Assembly (NCBI GenBank): GCA_012511005.1
Contig: JAAZGX010000113.1
Coordinates: 1-12,512 of the forward strand
Length of the DNA: 12,512 bases
Reading direction: 5' to 3'
Source of the DNA: Clostridiales bacterium
GTDB taxonomy: Bacteria; Bacillota; Clostridia; Oscillospirales; Acutalibacteraceae
The number at the start of each line of letters is the position of its first letter. Position 1 is the first letter of the stretch. Positions 7,958-12,512 of this stretch are shown here, piece by piece. The notes beneath the pieces were generated by a model, which made no database searches, was not told the DNA's origin, and was given only the letters and a program-made list of their open reading frames with translations. The translations under genes and the position numbers were made by a program.

Positions 7958-8896
7958 ATGGTTTTATCAGTTATAGTGCCTTGCTACAATGAACAGGATA
8001 ATGTAATGCCTTTTTATACGCAGTCTGTAGAGGTGTTTGATAAATTACGGTGCAATTATGAGCTTATTTTCATAAACGACGGAAGCTCTGATGATACGCT
8101 TAAAAACCTTTCGGCAATTTGTGAAAGTGATACAGCTCATACGATTAAGGTTATTAACTTTTCAAGAAACTTCGGTAAAGAGGCGGCAATTTTCGCCGGT
8201 CTTCGCGAGTGTACGGGTGACTATGCGCTTTTAATTGATGCCGATTTGCAGCAACGCCCTGAAATTGGCTGTCAGATGTATAAAACCCTTATAGAAAATA
8301 CGGAGTATGACTGTGTTACGGCATATCAAAAGGAGAGGAAAGAAGGCGCAGTCCTCACATTTTTCAAAAACGCTTTTTATAAAATAATAAATAAGATTGC
8401 GGACACGCACTTTTTTGCCGGCGCAAGTGATTTTAGAATACTGAACCGTAAAATGATTGATGCCGTACTGAGCGTTACGGAATACCACAGATTTTCAAAG
8501 GGTATTTTCTCTTGGGTTGGGTTTAACACTTTCTTTATGCCATATGTAGTTGAAGAACGCCGGCATGGGAAATCCTCTTGGTCATTTATTAAATTATTTA
8601 AGTATGCCATTGAGGGAATAGTCGGATTTACTACGGCGCCGCTTAAAATTGCTATGGCATTAGGCTTAATTTCCGCTATACTGTCCGCTATATACAGTGT
8701 AATTGTAATAATTCAAAAATTGGCGTTTGGAATAAATGTTCCGGGATATGCGACTATCGTTGTGCTGCTGCTTTTCCTTGGCGGTATGCAGCTTTTCGCG
8801 CTTGGGATTTTAGGCGAATATATATCAAAAATATATATTCAAGTTAAGGACAGACCTGTTTATATAATCAAAGAGGTTATAACGAATGATAAATAA
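7958..8896 (+). CDS. Family 2 glycosyltransferase, GtrB/polyprenyl-phosphate type
   Basis: Inner-membrane enzyme predicted to move a sugar from a nucleotide donor to polyprenyl phosphate on the cytoplasmic face. The GT-A domain shows LSVIVPCYNEQDN (residues 3-15), INDGSSDDTL (39-48), NFGKEAAIFAGL (71-82) and the metal-binding DAD (D94, D96) in DADLQQRPE, where relatives usually read DADLQDPPE. The RRHGKSSW motif (201-208) precedes two C-terminal membrane segments (about 230-253 and 264-287) and a short cytoplasmic tail. The 312 residues are normal for the GtrB/YkcC/DPM1 group. The ATG at 7958 has AGGTGG 8 nt upstream; an in-frame GTG at 7946 lies inside that site and is rejected. It is the first gene of a four-gene operon and overlaps the GtrA-family gene by 11 bp. 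The sugar cannot be told from sequence. Confidence 0.93.
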   Translation: MVLSVIVPCYNEQDNVMPFYTQSVEVFDKLRCNYELIFINDGSSDDTLKNLSAICESDTAHTIKVINFSRNFGKEAAIFAGLRECTGDYALLIDADLQQRPEIGCQMYKTLIENTEYDCVTAYQKERKEGAVLTFFKNAFYKIINKIADTHFFAGASDFRILNRKMIDAVLSVTEYHRFSKGIFSWVGFNTFFMPYVVEERRHGKSSWSFIKLFKYAIEGIVGFTTAPLKIAMALGLISAILSAIYSVIVIIQKLAFGINVPGYATIVVLLLFLGGMQLFALGILGEYISKIYIQVKDRPVYIIKEVITNDK

Positions 8897-9329
8897 AATA
8901 AAGACTTTAATTAAAAAATACAGAGAAATAATTGTGTACCTTATTTTCGGTGTGCTTACAACGGCGGTTAATTGGCTTGTTTATAGCGTTCTTGTAAAAT
9001 ATTTTAGCCTTAATTTAGATTTTAGTAATACAATAGCTTGGTTTTCTGCCGTTATATTTGCGTTTATTACGAATAAGATTTGGGTGTTCGGCAGTAAAGG
9101 TACGCAAATCAAGATTATATTAAAGGAGTTTTGGCTTTTTTTTGCGGCGCGGGCATTATCGGGAGTTTTTGAAATAGGCGGTCTTCATTTTGCCGTACGG
9201 TTAGGTTTTGATAAAACGCTTTTCGGAGTAGAGGCATTTCTTCCAAAAATAATAATCAGCTTTATTGTTGTTATATTAAATTATATTTTCAGTAAATTAA
9301 TAGTTTTTAAAAAAGAAAAGGGAAAGTAA
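8886..9329 (+). CDS. GtrA-family membrane protein
   Basis: Small integral membrane protein of 147 residues with four predicted segments (about 15-38, 48-66, 82-106 and 118-140) and a lysine-rich C-terminus (FKKEKGK). Family features are YLIFGVLTTAVNWLVY in helix 1, FITNKIWVF after helix 2, and LNYIFSKLIVFK at the end. GtrA proteins are thought to flip polyprenyl-linked sugars made by a partner GtrB-type transferase, and the partner is the gene directly upstream, overlapping by 11 bp. AAGAGG lies 9 nt before the ATG. No third, serotype-specific transferase (gtrC) follows, so the final acceptor is unknown. GtrA-like proteins also act in teichoic acid or exopolysaccharide decoration in Gram-positives, which is the more likely setting here. 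Confidence 0.92.
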   Translation: MINKIKTLIKKYREIIVYLIFGVLTTAVNWLVYSVLVKYFSLNLDFSNTIAWFSAVIFAFITNKIWVFGSKGTQIKIILKEFWLFFAARALSGVFEIGGLHFAVRLGFDKTLFGVEAFLPKIIISFIVVILNYIFSKLIVFKKEKGK

Positions 9330-9330
9330 A

Positions 9331-10737
9331 ATGGTTTATGATGTTGTAATAGTCGGCGCGGGTCCTGCCGGTATTTTCACTGCTATTGAGCTTATTAGAA
9401 GCGGGAATAAAAAAAGGATAGCTTTAATTGAAAAAGGCAAATCTGTTGAAAACAGATATTGCCCCAAAATAAAAACAAAACAATGTGTTAATTGCAAGCC
9501 GCATTGCCATATCACTACGGGATTTTCAGGCGCAGGAGCATTTTCTGACGGTAAACTGACACTTGGCACGGAAGTCGGCGGGGATTTACCCTCTCTTCTT
9601 GGAGAGGACTTCGTGCAGGATGTTATTAATTATACGGATAAAATATATCTTGAGTTCGGTGCAGACGATAAAATAGAAGGTGTTAATAACAGTGACAGAG
9701 TAAAGGAAATCCGTAAAAACGCCATACAGGCGGGGCTGCGGCTTGTTGACAGCCCTATCCGTCATTTAGGTACGGAGAAAGCACACGATTTATATCTTTC
9801 TATTGAAAAGTATCTCATTGAAAACGGTGTAGACATATTTTTCGAGCATGAATGTTCAAACATCATTCTTGAAGATGACGCCTGCCTTGGGGTACATATT
9901 TATGACGGCAGAAAAGAAACGGAGATTAGAGCAAGTCATACAGTAATAGCAACGGGCAGGCGCGGCGCGGAATGGCTTGAGAAAATATGCGCAAAGCATA
10001 ATATAGCGCACCAACCGGGCACCGTTGATATTGGCGTGAGGGTAGAAGTCAGAAACGAGGTTATGGAGGAAGTAAACGAAACTCTGTATGAATCAAAGCT
10101 TATAGGCTATCCGCACCCGTTCAAGAACAAGGTTCGCACATTTTGTCAAAATCCCGGCGGGTTTGTAAGTCAAGAGAATTATGATAATGACCTTGCAGTC
10201 GTAAACGGTCACTCATATAAGGAGTATAAATCGGATAATACTAACCTTGCTATACTTTGCTCTCACAACTTCAACCAACCTTTCAATCAACCTATTGAAT
10301 ATGCGCAGAAAATAGGCGAGCTTACAAATATGCTCGGCGCAGGGCATATTCTTGTACAGAGATACGGCGATATTTTAGACGGAAAACGCACATGGCCTAA
10401 GGAGCTTTTGCAGTCTAATCTGCGCCCCACATTACCTGATGCCGTTGCCGGTGATATTACGGCGGCTATGCCTTACCGCGCTATGACGAATATCATCAAC
10501 TTTATAGCTGCTGTTGACAATGTCGTGCCCGGCTTTGCCTCTACGGAAACGCTTTTGTATTCTCCTGAGTTAAAGTTCTACAGCAATCGCATAAAGATGG
10601 ACAAAGACTTAAACACAAATGTCGGCGGTCTTCACTGTCTCGGCGACTCCTCTGGATGGACAAGAGGGCTTATGATGGCGTCTGTTATGGGTGTTATTAT
10701 GGGCAGAAAGATTATAGAGAGGTCGCCTAATGATTAA
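9331..10737 (+). CDS. FAD-dependent dehydrogenase, COG2509-like
   Basis: Predicted cytoplasmic flavoprotein of 468 residues. The N-terminal Rossmann motif VVIVGAGPAGIFTAIEL (5-21) binds the FAD ADP moiety, with E34 as the likely ribose ligand. Four cysteines (C44, C52, C55, C59) precede the signature GFSGAGAFSDGKLTL. A second nucleotide-fold element, HTVIATGRRGAEWL, and the C-terminal flavin motif CLGDSSGWTRGLMMASVMG complete the fold. This matches the NAD(FAD)-utilising dehydrogenase group, whose substrate is not established. The cysteine cluster might hold an iron-sulphur cluster or zinc, but that is inference. The gene starts 1 bp after the gtrA-like stop, with AAAAGGG ahead, and overlaps the next gene by 8 bp. 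A physiological link to the glycosyltransferase pair is suggested only by operon position. Confidence 0.9.
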   Translation: MVYDVVIVGAGPAGIFTAIELIRSGNKKRIALIEKGKSVENRYCPKIKTKQCVNCKPHCHITTGFSGAGAFSDGKLTLGTEVGGDLPSLLGEDFVQDVINYTDKIYLEFGADDKIEGVNNSDRVKEIRKNAIQAGLRLVDSPIRHLGTEKAHDLYLSIEKYLIENGVDIFFEHECSNIILEDDACLGVHIYDGRKETEIRASHTVIATGRRGAEWLEKICAKHNIAHQPGTVDIGVRVEVRNEVMEEVNETLYESKLIGYPHPFKNKVRTFCQNPGGFVSQENYDNDLAVVNGHSYKEYKSDNTNLAILCSHNFNQPFNQPIEYAQKIGELTNMLGAGHILVQRYGDILDGKRTWPKELLQSNLRPTLPDAVAGDITAAMPYRAMTNIINFIAAVDNVVPGFASTETLLYSPELKFYSNRIKMDKDLNTNVGGLHCLGDSSGWTRGLMMASVMGVIMGRKIIERSPND

Positions 10738-11332
10738 AAACATTGTATTTGATATGGGCGGCGTCCTTATTGATTTTAACCCAAAAATGACTGTACGGCA
10801 GCATTTTTCTAAAGAGTATCAGGATATTGTGCTTAAAAATGTATTTGGTAATAAAGCGTGGTCTGATATGGATAAAGGCATCTTAGACGCTAAAGAGGCT
10901 TTGCCTTCTATCCTTTCTGCACTGCCGGAAGAAATAAGGGACGCGGTTGCCCCTATGGTTATGGATTTTTATCCGTGGATGCCACCATTTGAGGAGGGTG
11001 AAAAACTTGTAAAACAAGTAAAGGACCGCGGCTTTAATTGTTATCTATTATCAAACGCCACCCCAAAATTTTACGACTATGTACATAAAATTCCGGTGAT
11101 GGCGCTTTTAGACGGTATATTTATTTCCGCGGATTATAAAATGCTGAAACCCGATACGGAAATATACCTGAAGTTTCTTGAAGTTTTCTCCCTTAAAGCC
11201 TCTGAATGTTTTTTTATTGATGATATGAAAGCTAATATTTTAGGAGCGAAAAAAGCAGGAATTGACGGTTTTGTTTTTGAGGAAAAGGATTTTGATAACC
11301 TTAAAAATATAATTTTCAATTTAAATGTTTAA
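10730..11332 (+). CDS. HAD-superfamily hydrolase, subfamily IA
   Basis: Predicted cytoplasmic phosphatase of 200 residues. Motif I is VFDMGGVLIDF with nucleophile D8. The usual acid/base aspartate two residues later is glycine, a variant common in the FDxGGVL/YihX-like group. Motif II is LLSNATP (S108), motif III is MLKPDTEIY (K140), and motif IV is FFIDDMKANILGAKKAG (D164, D165). The alpha-helical cap lies at about 16-88. AGAGAGG lies 7 nt before the ATG, which overlaps the FAD dehydrogenase stop by 8 bp, indicating translational coupling at the end of the operon. Its substrate cannot be read from sequence; a sugar phosphate would suit the glycosyltransferase context. It converges on the phage amidase gene, and their stop codons overlap in a TTAA with no terminator. 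Confidence 0.92.
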   Translation: MIKNIVFDMGGVLIDFNPKMTVRQHFSKEYQDIVLKNVFGNKAWSDMDKGILDAKEALPSILSALPEEIRDAVAPMVMDFYPWMPPFEEGEKLVKQVKDRGFNCYLLSNATPKFYDYVHKIPVMALLDGIFISADYKMLKPDTEIYLKFLEVFSLKASECFFIDDMKANILGAKKAGIDGFVFEEKDFDNLKNIIFNLNV

Positions 11333-12033
11333 CCGTCAATCTGATTAATAAAAGCGTCGAAGCCTGCCGTTTTAAGTTTTTTTACGAGCGCTTCGGCGTT
11401 CTTTTTTTCACTGAATGCTCCCGCTTGTACAATGTATTTCACTTTTTTATTATTATCAGGCGCTTTAGGCTCTGTTTTTTCTTTATAATTTATGCCAACT
11501 ATGGAGCATAACGCCTTTGTTATAGCTTTTGCTATGGCATCATTTTTAGCGTCAAAAATAGCGTTATCACTTTCATTCGTAACAAATCCCAGTTCTAAAA
11601 CAGAAGCAGACATCACAGTATCACGATTTACACCGTAGTCATTAAAGTTTGCGGCTCCCATTATAAGTCCCCTTTTTCTAAAGCCGGATGCCTCTATAAC
11701 AGCGTCATAAATAGTTTGAGCCTTCTTTTTTGTTGCGTCGGACGCCTTAGAATAAATGTAGATATTTGAACCGTTTGCGCTACTGTTAGAAAAAGCGTCT
11801 CTGTGAAGGCTCAAAAAATAGTCGCATTTCTCTTTATTTGCAAGCGCCGTTCTGTTTGCTATTGTAATATCCTTATCTGTGCTTCTTGTCATTGTTACTG
11901 AAACGCCCTGAGCTGTAAGCAGTTCTTTTATTTTAAGGGCAAGGGAAAGCACATCATCCTTCTCTTTTCTGCCATATGCTACGGCTCCGCTGTCTTTCCC
12001 GCCGTGACCGGGGTCAATGCAAATATTCGCCAT
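11329..12033 (-). CDS. Phage-type N-acetylmuramoyl-L-alanine amidase (endolysin)
   Basis: Zinc amidase that cuts the MurNAc-L-Ala bond of peptidoglycan. The Amidase_3 domain (1-180) has ICIDPGHGGKDSG with H10, E24, SLHRDA with H77, and VLELGFVTN with the catalytic E147. A linker rich in Lys, Pro and Asn (184-197) leads to a SPOR-like unit, YIVQAGAFSEKKNAEAL. The protein stops at residue 234 after about half a SPOR fold, so the C-terminus may be truncated. There is no signal peptide, which fits a holin-released endolysin rather than a secreted autolysin. AGGAGGAGA lies just before the ATG, inside the 3' end of the holin gene (20-bp overlap). Its stop shares TTAA with the converging HAD gene. 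Confidence 0.93.
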   Translation of the reverse strand: MANICIDPGHGGKDSGAVAYGRKEKDDVLSLALKIKELLTAQGVSVTMTRSTDKDITIANRTALANKEKCDYFLSLHRDAFSNSSANGSNIYIYSKASDATKKKAQTIYDAVIEASGFRKRGLIMGAANFNDYGVNRDTVMSASVLELGFVTNESDNAIFDAKNDAIAKAITKALCSIVGINYKEKTEPKAPDNNKKVKYIVQAGAFSEKKNAEALVKKLKTAGFDAFINQIDG

Positions 12034-12307
12034 TATTCTCCTCCTGTTTCCTTATATCATTCACCTTGCCGTATGTTAAAGCTCTGTTGCTGTCATTTAT
12101 CCCGTGTGTCGTGGGGTCTACTATAACTCCCAAAAGAGCAAGCATATTTATAAACAGCCCCACAAGTCCTGCAACTTCCGCTTCGCTTACCTTTGGGATA
12201 AAATCAAAGCAAAGCCCTAAAACCTGATAAACAAAAGCAATAACGAGTCCGGATAATGATAAAACGAATGTTTTATTCTTCAGTCTTTCTCTCCAATTTA
12301 TTTTCAT
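12014..12307 (-). CDS. Phage holin, phi-LC3 family
   Basis: Small membrane protein of 97 residues that would permeabilise the membrane to release the downstream endolysin. It begins MKINWRERLKNKTF, has two membrane segments (about 13-36 and 43-62), and then the family hallmark VDPTTHGINDSNRALTYG (63-80) and a charged tail. The ATG at 12307 is preceded at 8 nt by AAAGG; an in-frame GTG at 12316 overlaps that site and is rejected. The start overlaps the stop of the upstream gene (ATGA), and the 3' end overlaps the amidase by 20 bp, so the three genes form one translationally coupled lysis cassette. Confidence 0.92.
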   Translation of the reverse strand: MKINWRERLKNKTFVLSLSGLVIAFVYQVLGLCFDFIPKVSEAEVAGLVGLFINMLALLGVIVDPTTHGINDSNRALTYGKVNDIRKQEENNGEYLH

Positions 12308-12512
12308 CTGTAACACCTTTCTTCTAAATCACATACTCTGCTGCTCGTAATTTTAATCTGCTCCTCTATAATAGGTATGCGCGTAGCAAAGCCATTGTGT
12401 TTGTCCACCTTTTTTTCAAGCTGTACAATCCTATAATTTGTAAGCTTTGCAGAGGCTATTATACCGCCGAATGTGCCTATTAATGTTCCCGCAAGGGAAA
12501 ATACGGCTACTA
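12304..12512 (-). CDS. XhlA-like phage membrane/coiled-coil protein (5' end off the right edge)
   Basis: The last 68 codons of a minus-strand gene whose start lies beyond the window. It shows a membrane segment VAVFSLAGTLIGTFGGIIAS followed by a charged, coiled-coil-like stretch (YRIVQLEKKVDKHNGF, then IPIIEEQIKI). This layout is typical of the small haemolysin XhlA-like or holin-accessory proteins directly upstream of holins in Firmicutes phages. Its TGA overlaps the holin ATG in ATGA. Function is inferred from context and topology, not from a diagnostic catalytic motif. Confidence 0.75.
   Translation of the reverse strand, partial: VAVFSLAGTLIGTFGGIIASAKLTNYRIVQLEKKVDKHNGFATRIPIIEEQIKITSSRVCDLEERCYR

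Noticed and set aside
12308..12316. GTG start for the holin, adding three residues
   Set aside because: It overlaps the AAAGG ribosome binding site, which is correctly spaced for the ATG at 12307.
1..12512. tRNA, rRNA, CRISPR array, insertion sequence or att repeats
   Set aside because: I saw no cloverleaf-like pattern, regularly spaced repeats, transposase motifs or obvious long direct repeats by eye; a proper scan was not possible.

Overview
The window looks like chromosomal DNA of a moderately AT-rich, low-GC Gram-positive bacterium, probably an uncultured gut-type Clostridia. Supporting signs are the Firmicutes-style RpoB core and acidic RpoB tail, a DNA polymerase I with a degenerate proofreading domain, strong AGGAGG-type ribosome binding sites, and a phi-LC3-type holin. 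I cannot place it at genus level.

Left part, minus strand (1-6760): nearly all of rpoB (RNA polymerase beta; its extreme C-terminus runs off the left edge) lies downstream of polA (DNA polymerase I). The 486-bp gap between them holds coding-like debris after polA, a strong GC-rich hairpin terminator, and then a perfect consensus promoter (TTGACA, 17 bp, TATAAT) with a leader of about 150 nt for rpoB. rpoB is therefore not preceded by the usual rplKAJL ribosomal protein genes and appears to have its own transcription unit.

Middle, plus strand (6830-11332): a dusB-like tRNA-dihydrouridine synthase gene diverges from polA. Back-to-back promoters in the roughly 130 bp between the two genes appear to drive them. 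The last codons of dus carry a second good promoter (TTGACT, 18 bp, TATAAT). It leads a tightly packed four-gene operon: a GtrB/DPM1-like polyprenyl-phosphate glycosyltransferase, a GtrA-family membrane protein, a COG2509-type FAD-dependent dehydrogenase with a four-cysteine cluster, and a HAD-superfamily hydrolase. Start and stop codons overlap or sit 1 bp apart throughout. The first two genes form a recognised lipid-linked sugar transfer/flipping pair. The role of the last two in the operon is not known.

Right part, minus strand (11329-12512): a phage lysis cassette, transcribed right to left, consisting of a partial XhlA-like membrane/coiled-coil protein, a phi-LC3 holin, and an Amidase_3 endolysin with half a SPOR domain. 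The endolysin gene runs head-on into the HAD gene, and the two share a TTAA that supplies a TAA stop on each strand. This probably marks the edge of a prophage or its remnant, which would continue to the right.

I found no tRNA, rRNA, CRISPR array, insertion sequence or integrase. I saw no convincing wholly new system. The points most worth checking are the isolated rpoB promoter with its repeated TATAATGC elements, the prophage/host junction with a possibly truncated endolysin, and the FAD dehydrogenase tied to a gtrAB-like pair.
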